Shown here piece by piece: positions 50,202-58,651 of a stretch of 64,000 bases of DNA; the first letter of the stretch is position 1; every line of letters starts with the position of its first letter. The notes under the pieces are model-generated. The model saw nothing but the letters and a program-made list of their open reading frames with translations. It was not told the origin of the DNA and made no database searches. Where the stretch lies: contig NZ_MXQF01000003.1 in the NCBI RefSeq assembly GCF_002165575.1, positions 1 to 64,000 on the forward strand. The letters are read 5' to 3'. The position numbers were made by a program, and so were the translations under genes. This DNA comes from Pseudoalteromonas sp. A601 (GTDB lineage: Bacteria; Pseudomonadota; Gammaproteobacteria; Enterobacterales; Alteromonadaceae).

Positions 50202-50831
50202 ATGGAATTAACAGCCACTCAGCAGCGTGTAATCGGCTGCCTATTAGAAAAACAAAGTACAACCCCTGAACACTACCCGCTGTCTTTAAACAGCCTTGTA
50301 AATGCGTGCAACCAAAAATCTAGCAGAGAACCTGTGCTTTGTTTAACACAAAACCAAGTGCAGAACACCTTAGACGAACTTGAAGCGCGACGTCTCGTTA
50401 CCAAAGATGAGGGCTTATCAGGCCGTGTGACTAAATATGCACACAGGTTTTGTAATACTGAATTTGGTAGCCTCAAGTTTACTGAGCATGAGCGTGCAAT
50501 TATATGTTTAATGTTACTACGTGGAGCACAAACACCGGGAGAATTGAGAACCCGGAGTAATCGCCTTGCCGATTTTTCTAATGTAGCTGAAGTTGAAGCT
50601 GCTCTTAATGCACTTATCTCGCAAGAATATGTAATCAAACACCCGTGCGAAGCAGGTAAAAGAGAAAGCCGTTACAGTCATTTATTCACTGATTCACCAA
50701 ACGTTGAGTATGCGGTGTCAGACGAGCCAGAGCCAACACAATTAAAAACGCAAGAAATGGACGAATTACTTGCTGAAATAGATGCGTTGAAAACTGAATT
50801 ACAAAAAATTAAGCAACATTTAGGGCTTTAA
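50202..50831 (+). CDS. YceH family protein (DUF480)
   Basis: Conserved cytosolic protein of unknown function, 209 aa. It consists of two winged-helix-like modules: [20 protein letters not shown] with [20 protein letters not shown], then [20 protein letters not shown] with [18 protein letters not shown]-terminal coiled coil ([20 protein letters not shown]) follows. The fold suggests DNA or protein binding, but no target is known. AAGGAAAGATA precedes the ATG. Confidence 0.9.
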   Translation: MELTATQQRVIGCLLEKQSTTPEHYPLSLNSLVNACNQKSSREPVLCLTQNQVQNTLDELEARRLVTKDEGLSGRVTKYAHRFCNTEFGSLKFTEHERAIICLMLLRGAQTPGELRTRSNRLADFSNVAEVEAALNALISQEYVIKHPCEAGKRESRYSHLFTDSPNVEYAVSDEPEPTQLKTQEMDELLAEIDALKTELQKIKQHLGL

Positions 50832-50889
50832 ATTAAGCGCTATGAATAACATAATATACTCAACCCCCTTAAATAATCAGGAGCTATTA

Positions 50890-51726
50890 ATGCGTGCCGA
50901 CATAGTGGCGGAAATGAAAGTTCAGCCAAATATAGATATAAGTAATGAAATTAACCGCCGTGTTAGTTTTATCAAAAATCGCCTTGTTGCGGCATATTCT
51001 CGCTCATTGGTATTAGGGATTAGCGGCGGCGTTGACTCGTCAACCTGTGGCCGTTTGTGCCAACTTGCTGTTAACCAGTTAAATGAAGAGCAAAATACTG
51101 ATAAATACCAATTTATCGCTGTACGCTTACCTTATGGAATACAAGCAGATGAAGACGAAGCCCAACTAGCCGTTGATTTTATTCAACCGAGTAAGCGCTT
51201 AACCGTCAATATCAAACCCGCGGCGGATGGGATGCATGAACAGGCTCTCGCGGCGATTGTAGGCTGTGGTGAAACCGTGCCAGAACAAGCCCAAGTCGAC
51301 TTTATTAAAGGTAATGTTAAAGCGCGCCAGCGTATGATAGCGCAATATGAGATCGCCGGTTTTACTCAAGGCTTAGTGGTTGGCACTGATCACAGCGCTG
51401 AAAACATTACGGGTTTTTATACCAAGTTTGGTGATGGAGCATGCGATTTGGCGCCACTATTTGGTTTATCAAAACGTCAAGTTAGAGCGCTAGCGAAGGA
51501 GCTAGGTGCTCCAGAGCTACTGGTAACTAAAGCGCCAACTGCTGACTTAGAATGCGACCGCCCAGGCTTAACTGATGAAGAAGCGCTAGGTCTTAGCTAT
51601 GAGCAAATAGATGATTTTTTAGAAGGCAAGCCAGTGACCGATGAAGTAAGTGATAAGCTTATTGCTATATACCTACGTACTCAGCACAAACGCCAAGCTA
51701 TTCCAACTGTTTATGACGAAGAGTAG
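50890..51726 (+). CDS. nadE: Ammonia-dependent NAD+ synthetase
   Basis: Last step of NAD synthesis: deamido-NAD + ATP + NH3 to NAD. The ATP pyrophosphatase P-loop [17 protein letters not shown] begins near residue 40, with [20 protein letters not shown] and [17 protein letters not shown] ending ([16 protein letters not shown]). ATG 50890 has AGGAG 8 nt upstream and gives 278 aa, near E. coli NadE (275); the frame is open to 50842. There is no glutaminase domain, so free ammonia is used. A hairpin follows the stop. Confidence 0.95.
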   Translation: MRADIVAEMKVQPNIDISNEINRRVSFIKNRLVAAYSRSLVLGISGGVDSSTCGRLCQLAVNQLNEEQNTDKYQFIAVRLPYGIQADEDEAQLAVDFIQPSKRLTVNIKPAADGMHEQALAAIVGCGETVPEQAQVDFIKGNVKARQRMIAQYEIAGFTQGLVVGTDHSAENITGFYTKFGDGACDLAPLFGLSKRQVRALAKELGAPELLVTKAPTADLECDRPGLTDEEALGLSYEQIDDFLEGKPVTDEVSDKLIAIYLRTQHKRQAIPTVYDEE

Positions 51727-51763
51727 TTGTGAGTTAATTCGTACAAAGTAAACACCACCTCAA

Positions 51764-51816
51764 GGGCAATTAATAGCAACAAAAATGCAATTAATTGCCC
51801 ACTTTTCATTTTGGCA
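51764..51816 (+). terminator. Hairpin terminator after nadE
   Basis: A perfect 11-bp stem GGGCAATTAAT (51764-51774) / ATTAATTGCCC (51790-51800) with a 15-nt loop is followed by ACTTTTCATTTT. The remaining 180 nt before folM show no other supported feature. Confidence 0.6.
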
Positions 51817-51997
51817 CATAAATATCGAGCATAATAAAGTATGGTTATAGTGATAATACTCAACACATTGATCGAATAAACTCGTTAATTCGTAAAAAGT
51901 TTAATAAGCCAATGAGACTATAGGTGAAATGCTACTGTAATTTAGTTTATAGTGACTAGAATTAAAACATCGCGTTTAGTAGAGAGCTGCCACATTT

Positions 51998-52717
51998 ATG
52001 ACATCGCCGATTTTGATAACTGGCGCAGGCCAACGTATAGGTTTAGCGCTCGCAAAACACCTGCGCAGCGCAGGGCAAAAAGTAATTATTACTTACCGCA
52101 CACGCCACAGCTCAATCGATGAATTAGAATCATTGGGAATAACATGTTTGCCCGCTGATTTTAAAAGTAATGAAACAATATTTGATTTCATCGCAACATT
52201 AAAAAGCCACACTCAGTCACTAAAAGCTATTATTCACAATGCCTCAAGCTGGGATTGCGAAGCCAATAATCCAGACAGTGCTGACTTATTTGATAATATG
52301 ATGCGCATCCATGCCAAAGCACCTTATTTAATTAATTTAAATTGTGCTGATCTTTTAATAGCGCATCAAAACAATGAACATACCCCAGCTGATATTATTC
52401 ATCTAACTGACTATGTTGTTGAAACAGGTAGCCCAAAACATCTCGCCTATGCAGCAAGTAAAGCTGCACTAGATAACCTAACACGATCTTTTTCAGCTAA
52501 GTTTGCACCGCAAATTAAAGTGAACTCTGTTGCTCCCTCGTTGATTATATTTAATCAGGACGACGACGAAGCTTATCGCAAAAAAACGCTAAAAAAATCC
52601 CTGATGGGTATTGAGCCTGGTTGCCAAGAAATTATTAACAGCGTCGAACTATTACTAAATAGCCATTACATCACTGGGCGTTCAATTCCAGTGGATGGTG
52701 GTAGACATTTAAAATAA
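51998..52717 (+). CDS. folM: Dihydromonapterin reductase FolM (SDR family)
   Basis: NADPH-dependent short-chain reductase that makes tetrahydromonapterin. Cofactor motif [18 protein letters not shown] at residues 5-22, TYRTRH selecting NADP, NAS-type segment IIHNASSW near 78, and active-site YAASKAAL near 150. The end [13 protein letters not shown] is family-like. 239 aa. It is followed by folE and folX in the same direction with short gaps, which supports FolM over a generic SDR. Confidence 0.9.
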   Translation: MTSPILITGAGQRIGLALAKHLRSAGQKVIITYRTRHSSIDELESLGITCLPADFKSNETIFDFIATLKSHTQSLKAIIHNASSWDCEANNPDSADLFDNMMRIHAKAPYLINLNCADLLIAHQNNEHTPADIIHLTDYVVETGSPKHLAYAASKAALDNLTRSFSAKFAPQIKVNSVAPSLIIFNQDDDEAYRKKTLKKSLMGIEPGCQEIINSVELLLNSHYITGRSIPVDGGRHLK

Positions 52718-52740
52718 CGTATTTAAAAATTGAGAACTTT

Positions 52741-53295
52741 ATGCACAATGAATTAAAGAATAGCTACCAAGAAATAATCAGTGCTGTGGGTGAAGATCCA
52801 CAACGTGAAGGCTTGCTTGATACACCTAAGCGCGCAGCTAAAGCGATGGAGTATTTAACTAAAGGCTATCGCGAAACACTCGATGAAATTACCAATAATG
52901 CAGTATTCACATCAGATGCCGATGATATGGTATTAATACAAGATATTGAGCTTTATTCAATGTGTGAGCACCACCTATTGCCTTTTGTTGGACGTTGCCA
53001 CATTGCCTACATTCCAAATGGTAAAGTATTAGGCTTATCTAAGTTTGCACGTATTGTAGATATGTACGCACGACGTTTTCAAATTCAAGAACAATTAACC
53101 CATCAAATAGCCAAAGCCGTTGAAGAAGTTACGGGCGCGAAAGGTGTTGGCGTTATAGTGGAAGCAAAACACATGTGTATGATGATGCGCGGTGTTGAAA
53201 AGCAAAACTCAAGCATGCGTACATCGGTTATGCTAGGTAACTTTAGGGCTGATCCTAAAACCCGCAATGAGTTTTTACAATTGATAAAAGGTTAA
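52741..53295 (+). CDS. folE: GTP cyclohydrolase I
   Basis: First enzyme of pterin synthesis: GTP to 7,8-dihydroneopterin triphosphate. Zinc-binding residues in [11 protein letters not shown] near residue 75 and in [20 protein letters not shown] near 143. [19 protein letters not shown] is the family core. 184 aa, type I enzyme. It sits 23 nt after folM and 3 nt before folX. As the cell probably has another pterin route for folate, this copy may feed tetrahydromonapterin (inference from the neighbours). Confidence 0.96.
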   Translation: MHNELKNSYQEIISAVGEDPQREGLLDTPKRAAKAMEYLTKGYRETLDEITNNAVFTSDADDMVLIQDIELYSMCEHHLLPFVGRCHIAYIPNGKVLGLSKFARIVDMYARRFQIQEQLTHQIAKAVEEVTGAKGVGVIVEAKHMCMMMRGVEKQNSSMRTSVMLGNFRADPKTRNEFLQLIKG

Positions 53296-53298
53296 CCT

Positions 53299-53658
53299 AT
53301 GGCCAATGCGATAATTAATGTTACTAACTTGCGGCTGCGCACCTTTATCGGCTTTAACCCTGAAGAACGTGAAAAAAAGCAAGATGTAGTGATTAATCTA
53401 GAAATCCATTACCCTGCTGAGCAAGCGTGTGAAACCGATGAGGTTGATCAAGCTTTAAACTACAAAGTGATCACCAAAAAGGTGATAAACATAGTAGAAA
53501 ACGGGCATTTTTTGCTTTTAGAAAAACTCGTAGCAGAGATTTTAGCTGCTTGCCATAGTCACAACAGTGTACATTATGCAAAAGCACGTGTAGATAAACC
53601 ACATGCGTTACGCTTCGCTGATTCAGTATCCCTCACACTTGATTGGGTGAAGCCTTAA
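53299..53658 (+). CDS. folX: Dihydroneopterin triphosphate 2'-epimerase FolX
   Basis: Converts dihydroneopterin triphosphate to dihydromonapterin triphosphate. Fold of the dihydroneopterin aldolase family: VTNLRLRTFIGFNPEEREKK, DQALNYKVITKKVINIVENG, FLLLEKLVAEIL. IGFNPEEREKKQDVVINLEI is closer to FolX than to FolB. 119 aa. Last gene of folM-folE-folX; convergent with yqaA, overlapping by four bases. Confidence 0.9.
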   Translation: MANAIINVTNLRLRTFIGFNPEEREKKQDVVINLEIHYPAEQACETDEVDQALNYKVITKKVINIVENGHFLLLEKLVAEILAACHSHNSVHYAKARVDKPHALRFADSVSLTLDWVKP

Positions 53659-54089
53659 ATCACTTTATCTAAGCCTACGGCAAAGGCCAGCACCATCAAA
53701 TAGCGTGTCCCTTTGCCAAGTGCGACCAAGCATATAAATGTCCACCAGTGCACCTTAAAAATCCCCCCAACAACAGTGAGCGGATCACCTACTATGGGTA
53801 GCCACGCAAACAATAAACTATACACACCGTATTTTTCAAAACGCACTTGGGCTTTGTCTATATTTGTTTGCGAAACCGGAAACCATTTACGATCTTTAAA
53901 CCGCATTACTTGTGTACCCAGCCAGTAATTAATACAACTACCTAAAACATTACCCACAGTGGCTGCCAACCACAATAGCCAAAGCAGGTAGTCTCCCTGC
54001 GTTATCATGGCCATTAACACAACCTCTGAAGAGCTGGGTAATAAGGTTGCCGAGATGAATGCCGTTAAAAATAAGCTTAAATACGCCAT
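53655..54089 (-). CDS. YqaA family (DedA-like) membrane protein
   Basis: Small inner-membrane protein of the DedA/SNARE-associated superfamily, 144 aa. Typical segments: LFLTAFISATLLPSSSEVVL, AATVGNVLGSCINYWLGTQV and WLPIVGDPLTVVGGIFKVHW with the family GDPxTxxxG pattern. DedA relatives flip lipid carriers; for YqaA the role is unknown. Single gene, ending at folX and starting near a terminator. Confidence 0.87.
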   Translation of the reverse strand: MAYLSLFLTAFISATLLPSSSEVVLMAMITQGDYLLWLLWLAATVGNVLGSCINYWLGTQVMRFKDRKWFPVSQTNIDKAQVRFEKYGVYSLLFAWLPIVGDPLTVVGGIFKVHWWTFICLVALGKGTRYLMVLAFAVGLDKVI

Positions 54090-54112
54090 ATTTCTCTATT
54101 GGTTAAGCAAAT

Positions 54113-54140
54113 AAAAACCCAGCAATGTTGCTGGGTTTTT
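54113..54140. terminator. Strong bidirectional hairpin
   Basis: A perfect 13-bp stem AAAAACCCAGCAA / TTGCTGGGTTTTT with a 2-nt loop. It lies after the DUF4870 gene on the minus strand and before yqaA, so it should stop DUF4870 transcription. Confidence 0.9.
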
Positions 54141-54157
54141 ATAATTAATTTGATAAA

Positions 54158-54529
54158 TTATTTTATCAAATTTAACGTAATTGGGTAGTTAAACTCTTTA
54201 CCATCATTAGCTTTTATAGCTCCAATCACCACCATAACGAATGAAAATACAGCTACGATAGGAAGTAAAATAACGCCAATCACAACAAACATTAAAATAA
54301 AACAGATAATGTAAGCTATCAGCATAGTGATTTGAAAGTTTAACGATTTTTTACCATGCTCATTCACAATCGGCATTTCATCTTTTTTGATTAACCAAAC
54401 GATTAATGGGCCAATAATACTGCCCATTGGCACAATAAACCCTGCCAATGCGCTTAAATGACATAGCATTGCCCATGTACGCTGCTCTTTATCTACTTCA
54501 ACTGGTTCAACCTGTTGATTTTCTTCCAT
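54158..54529 (-). CDS. DUF4870 membrane protein
   Basis: Small inner-membrane protein with about three helices (AGFIVPMGSIIGPLIVWLI, MLIAYIICFILMFVVIGVIL, VAVFSFVMVVIGAI). Family pattern: DKEQRTWAMLCHLSALAGF and DEMPIVNEHGKKSLNFQ. 123 aa. Its function is unknown. AAGGAGG in front of the ATG is a near-perfect ribosome site, hinting at high expression. Divergent from the spondin gene. Confidence 0.88.
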   Translation of the reverse strand: MEENQQVEPVEVDKEQRTWAMLCHLSALAGFIVPMGSIIGPLIVWLIKKDEMPIVNEHGKKSLNFQITMLIAYIICFILMFVVIGVILLPIVAVFSFVMVVIGAIKANDGKEFNYPITLNLIK

Positions 54530-54881
54530 TACAACCTCCTTTTTTATCTATATTGACGGTTTTAAGGCTTGATGTCTATAAAACAACCAACAATAAAAAT
54601 TTAATTAAAACATTGACGAATACTCAGGTTACGAAACTTTAAACAGAATGCATTTACAACTATCGAAAACAAGAACGGTAAAAGTCATTAATAGTAAAGA
54701 GCTAGCAATTCTTTTTGCTACTTGTTAGCTCAGACTCACAACGAATAATCAAACAACTGCAACAATTTATATTACAAAATGTGCTCTGGTAGCGCTGTGA
54801 TAAAAAAGTGATAACTTTGTGAAAGTTTCTTGAGGTGGTTATTCAATACTTAGCCTGAATCATCACTTACAGGAAATAACA
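54530..54881. promoter_or_regulatory. Long intergenic region before the spondin operon
   Basis: 350 nt without a gene. It holds an imperfect hairpin GAGCTAGCAA (54699-54708) / TTGTTAGCTC (54722-54731) and, nearer the spondin gene, three phased GTGA repeats listed separately. No RNA gene or small ORF with a ribosome site is convincing. Confidence 0.4.
54797..54825 (+). promoter_or_regulatory. Three 11-bp-spaced direct repeats, likely OmpR-family binding site
   Basis: GTGATAA (54797), GTGATAA (54808) and GTGAAAG (54819) start exactly 11 bp apart. Tandem repeats of about 11 bp are how PhoB/OmpR-type winged-helix regulators bind. The site is 57 nt before the first spondin gene, whose downstream neighbours include an OmpR-family regulator. 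Confidence 0.6.
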
Positions 54882-55583
54882 ATGAAAGCTTCAGCATTTA
54901 CAGTCGCAACTCTTTTAGTAGTAGCTAGCCAATCAACACTGGCAGCAGAGCTAGAAGTAGAAATTACTAACCTTACCAAAGGCCTTTACTTCACTCCGGT
55001 GCTAATAACAGCCCACGATAGCGAAGACAAATTATTTGAAGTAGCAACCGAAGCCTCTTCTGCATTGCAAGCAATGGCAGAAGGCGGCGATATTTCAGCA
55101 CTTGTTACTCAAGCATCAGCGTCGAGCAGCGATATTGCAGAAAACCCAGCAGCTGGTTTATTGGCACCAGCGGCGTCTGCAACAGCAGGGTTAACAACTA
55201 CCGATGGCAACGAATACCTATCTGTAACCGCTATGCTACTTCCAACAAATGATGGGTTTGTAGGTCTCGATAGCTGGAAAGTCCCAACAGAAGCAGGCAC
55301 TTATACTGTTTACCTAAATGGCTATGATGCAGGCACCGAAGCAAATAACGAGCTTGTAGTAGACGGCTCAGGTGCACCAGGTGTATTAGGTATCCCTGCA
55401 GCGCCGGGCGGCCAAGCAGGCACTAACGGTACCGGTATTACAACTGGCGACACAAATACTATGGTTCACATTCATCCGGGGGCCCTAGGCGATGACGACC
55501 TTGAAAGTGGTAATAGTGATTTAAATAACACGGTACACAGATGGTTAAACCCTGTTGCAAAATTAACTGTGACGGTTAAATAG
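54882..55583 (+). CDS. Exported spondin-domain protein
   Basis: Periplasmic or secreted protein with a signal peptide (residues 1-21, ending LAA). The remainder is a Spondin_N-like domain: ELEVEITNLTKGLYFTPVLI at the start, FVGLDSWKVPTEAGTYTVYL, YDAGTEANNE near 150 and VHIHPGALGDDDL near 198. In animals the F-spondin domain is extracellular and adhesive. The bacterial version has no proven role. It leads a four-gene run with a second spondin protein and a two-component system. Confidence 0.85.
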   Translation: MKASAFTVATLLVVASQSTLAAELEVEITNLTKGLYFTPVLITAHDSEDKLFEVATEASSALQAMAEGGDISALVTQASASSSDIAENPAAGLLAPAASATAGLTTTDGNEYLSVTAMLLPTNDGFVGLDSWKVPTEAGTYTVYLNGYDAGTEANNELVVDGSGAPGVLGIPAAPGGQAGTNGTGITTGDTNTMVHIHPGALGDDDLESGNSDLNNTVHRWLNPVAKLTVTVK

Positions 55584-55594
55584 GAGAGTTAATT

Positions 55595-56329
55595 ATGTCA
55601 TCTCTTTCTAATTTTAAAAAAAGTGCCCTTATTTTAATGTTAGCCAGCTCACTAGCCGCATGTGGCGACAACGACAATAGCGACCCGATTGAAGATCAAG
55701 AACCTGTAGTTGTTGTTGAACCAGAACCTGTCGTTTATGAGTTTACTATCACTTTTAGTAACTTAACGGCTGGCCAACCGCTATCCCCCCTGTCAGTGAT
55801 TGCATTTGATGAAACCCCACCATGGAAATTTGGTGAGACGGCTTCTGTCGGTTTAGAAATGATTGCTGAAAGCGGCGCTAATGAAGAGTACCTTAGTGAC
55901 GAAAATGCACTTGCTTCAGTCTCGGCTGAAGGCGGTATTGGCCCTGGCGAAACAACCTCTGTAACTCTCTTAGTTGATGCACAAGATGTTCTTAATTTAT
56001 CTTTTGCTGCAATGCTTGGGAATACAAATGACGCTTTTACCGGTCTTAGTTCTGTAGATATATCAACACTGGAAGTAGGCAGTTCAATATCAAGAACAAC
56101 GCCAGCTTACGATGCAGGTACGGAAGCGAATACAGAAACAGCTGACACTGTGCCGGGTCCCGCTGCTAGCGGCGAAGGGTTTAATGAAATACGCGACGAT
56201 ATTGCAGATATAATCACAATGCACCCAGGTATTGTGTCTAATCAAGATGGCTTATCAACCTCTGCACTAGCTGCCGAACAAAAGTTTGATAACCCAGTAT
56301 CGAAAATCGTGATCACTCGTACACAGTAA
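55595..56329 (+). CDS. Spondin-domain lipoprotein
   Basis: Paralog of the preceding gene. Lipobox LAAC near residues 20-23 (SALILMLASSLAACGDN), then a short acidic Pro/Val/Glu linker and the spondin-like domain: FTITFSNLTAGQPLSPLSVI, AFTGLSSVDIS, AYDAGTEANTETAD and TMHPGIVS. The domain is more diverged than in the first copy. The Asp after the lipid Cys would be GlyAsp (CGD), so outer-membrane sorting is likely. 11 nt after the first spondin gene and followed by a response regulator, so cotranscribed. Confidence 0.85.
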   Translation: MSSLSNFKKSALILMLASSLAACGDNDNSDPIEDQEPVVVVEPEPVVYEFTITFSNLTAGQPLSPLSVIAFDETPPWKFGETASVGLEMIAESGANEEYLSDENALASVSAEGGIGPGETTSVTLLVDAQDVLNLSFAAMLGNTNDAFTGLSSVDISTLEVGSSISRTTPAYDAGTEANTETADTVPGPAASGEGFNEIRDDIADIITMHPGIVSNQDGLSTSALAAEQKFDNPVSKIVITRTQ

Positions 56330-56387
56330 AACAGCTTGTAATGGGGAAGTGAGGCGACACGGATGTCCCTTTTTTACGAGGTTAACT

Positions 56388-57113
56388 ATGCGGCACGAAA
56401 AAATACTGGTAGTAGAAGACGACAGAGAAATAGGACAATTAATAACAACGCAACTTGCTTCGTTAAATTTGCATGTTGATCATGTTGTAAGCGCTGAGCT
56501 CGCACTTAAGAAAATAGCAAAACAATCATACGGGCTTATTTTACTGGATATAAACCTGCCACAAATGGATGGCTTGAGCCTATGCCGTAAAATTAAAGAG
56601 CACTACCCTACCATCTCCGTTATTTTACTTACCGCGCTCAGTAGCGATATGGACCGCGTAATTGGACTTGAAATGGGCGCTGATGACTATATTTGCAAAC
56701 CCTTTTTTGCTCGCGAATTACAAGCCCGCGTTAAAACACAATTACGCCATCGCTCACAGCTTCTAGCTATTCAAAATAACGAAAATGACAGCCCATGCAA
56801 AGAACAAACGCTAAATATAGGCTCACTCAATATTGAATTTAGCTCACACCAAGTTTATTTAGACGAACAGGCACTTAACCTCACCGCCACTGAATTTGAT
56901 TTACTGGTTTATTTTGCTCGCCATCCAAACCATGTTTTTAGTCGCCAGCAATTGCTCGACAAAGTATGGGGGTATCAACACAGCGGGTACGAGCATACCG
57001 TTAACTCACACATAAATAGGTTACGCGCTAAGCTTGAGCTACACCATCAAGCGCCGATTATCGAAACCGTTTGGGGCGTTGGCTACAAACTAAATCCAAG
57101 CCAACTTACTTAA
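56388..57113 (+). CDS. OmpR-family response regulator
   Basis: Receiver plus winged-helix DNA-binding domain. Acidic pocket KILVVEDDREIG at residue 5-16, phosphoacceptor Asp in LILLDINLPQMDG near 53, Lys in DDYICKPFFAREL near 103. The C-terminal domain shows LTATEFDLLVYFARHPNHVF and NSHINRLRAKLE. ATG 56388 follows GAGGT; the frame to 56349 would add a foreign tail. 241 aa. 10 nt before its kinase and directly after the two spondin genes. Probable target: the phased repeats upstream of the first spondin gene (inference). Confidence 0.94.
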   Translation: MRHEKILVVEDDREIGQLITTQLASLNLHVDHVVSAELALKKIAKQSYGLILLDINLPQMDGLSLCRKIKEHYPTISVILLTALSSDMDRVIGLEMGADDYICKPFFARELQARVKTQLRHRSQLLAIQNNENDSPCKEQTLNIGSLNIEFSSHQVYLDEQALNLTATEFDLLVYFARHPNHVFSRQQLLDKVWGYQHSGYEHTVNSHINRLRAKLELHHQAPIIETVWGVGYKLNPSQLT

Positions 57114-57123
57114 GAGCCTTATT

Positions 57124-58608
57124 ATGAACCTATCTTTGTATCAAAAATTAGCGGTGTCGTTGGTTGTTATATTTTGTTTTATTTGCGCACTAGTTTATAG
57201 CTGGAGTAAACAACTGGAGCTCACCTCAAAGCATCATGGCGAGCAAAACCTGCACTTAGCCCTTGCTGAGCATTTAGTACAAGATAACCCATTAATAAAA
57301 GAAGGTGTATACGATTACGCAGCCCTAGAAAACCTATTTCATACCTTAATGTTATTAGGCCCCGCATTTGAGTTTTATTTTGTAGATGAAAACGGAAAAA
57401 TCCTCACTTACTCAGCAGAGCCTGGTAAAGTTAAACTCACTAATATTAATTTAGCACCTTTAAAAAAGCTGATTAACAACCCAGATGCAGCACCAATTTA
57501 TGGAGATAACCCAAGAAATAAAGCGCAGCAAAAAATATTCTCCGTAGCGCCTGTATTTAATAACGATAAGTTGCAAGGTTACTTATATGTAATTATTGGG
57601 GGCGAAGCTTACGACACATCTTTAAACACAATCAAAAATAATGATAAGTTATGGCTAGCTGCTTTATGGTTGGGTTCTGCGTTTGTATTTTTACTAATTG
57701 CGATGCTTATTTTACTTCGCTTTTTTACCAATCCTATTCAACGATTAGCTCATGATGTAAGCAACATTGAAGCGGCTAATTACAATATCACCGATACAAA
57801 ACTCAGTAATTATTCAACACAAAAGAACAACGAAGTGCACAGTTTAGGCCGTAACATTCAAGCTATGGTTACTCGTATTGACGAGCAATTTAAAGCTCTT
57901 GAGCAAAGCGATAAACAGCGCAAAGAGCTTCTTACCCATTTATCTCACGACTTACGAACGCCACTTGCCTCTTTGCAGGGGTTTTTAGAAGTGCTTAATC
58001 AATCGGGCTCACAATTAAGCGTTAAAGAACAACATGAGTATTTGCATGTTTCACTTAATAACTGCGCTCAGCTTAAGCAGCTTATTGAGCAGATTTTTGA
58101 GCTTGCCCATTTAGAAAGCGGTGAAATAAACATCCTCAAAGAAACCTTTAATTTAGGTGAACTTATTTACGATTGCATTGCCAAGTTTTCACTAACCGCC
58201 GAGAAAAAAGGACTTAATTTAACCGTAGAGCCTGCAATTTGCGATTTTCCTGTCGTTGCCGATATTGCAAAACTTGAGCGTGTGTTGAGTAATTTAATCG
58301 ATAACGCAATAAGGCACACAGCTGGAGGCGGCAGCATAGCTGTACACGTTAAGCGTATTGATCAAAAGCAATTATTTGTGCAGGTTTCTGATACCGGTGT
58401 GGGTATTAAACATGATGAACTGAACGCTATCTTTAATGCTCATTACCAAGCAAGCAACTCTAATAAAGAAGGGCGCCAACAAGGTGGCTTAGGACTAGCT
58501 ATTTGTAAAGGCTTACTAAAACTTATGGACAGTGAAATAAAGGTTCAAAGTGAAATAGGTAAAGGGACAATGTTTAGCTTTAACTTGCCACAAAGAATAA
58601 AGGCATAG
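57124..58608 (+). CDS. Sensor histidine kinase paired with the OmpR-family regulator
   Basis: Classical inner-membrane sensor. Helix one (residues 8-27), periplasmic sensor domain (about 30-175, FEFYFVDENGKILTYSAEPG resembles a PDC/PAS-like sensor), helix two near 178-202, HAMP to about 255, HisKA with His in HLSHDLRTPLASL near 275, and HATPase_c with N box NLIDNAIRH and GGLGLAICKGLL. 494 aa. It is the last gene of the spondin operon. The two exported spondin proteins are natural candidates for ligand or output of its periplasmic domain (inference). Confidence 0.92.
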   Translation: MNLSLYQKLAVSLVVIFCFICALVYSWSKQLELTSKHHGEQNLHLALAEHLVQDNPLIKEGVYDYAALENLFHTLMLLGPAFEFYFVDENGKILTYSAEPGKVKLTNINLAPLKKLINNPDAAPIYGDNPRNKAQQKIFSVAPVFNNDKLQGYLYVIIGGEAYDTSLNTIKNNDKLWLAALWLGSAFVFLLIAMLILLRFFTNPIQRLAHDVSNIEAANYNITDTKLSNYSTQKNNEVHSLGRNIQAMVTRIDEQFKALEQSDKQRKELLTHLSHDLRTPLASLQGFLEVLNQSGSQLSVKEQHEYLHVSLNNCAQLKQLIEQIFELAHLESGEINILKETFNLGELIYDCIAKFSLTAEKKGLNLTVEPAICDFPVVADIAKLERVLSNLIDNAIRHTAGGGSIAVHVKRIDQKQLFVQVSDTGVGIKHDELNAIFNAHYQASNSNKEGRQQGGLGLAICKGLLKLMDSEIKVQSEIGKGTMFSFNLPQRIKA

Positions 58609-58626
58609 CCGTTGGCTATACCTTTA
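58598..58626 (+). terminator. Hairpin at the end of the spondin/two-component operon
   Basis: TAAAGGCATAGCC / GGCTATACCTTTA, 12 pairs with one C-A mismatch and loop GTT, spans the kinase stop codon. A T tract appears only about 15 nt later, so termination may be weak. Confidence 0.5.
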
Positions 58627-58651
58627 GAACATTAATTAATTTTTATTGTAG

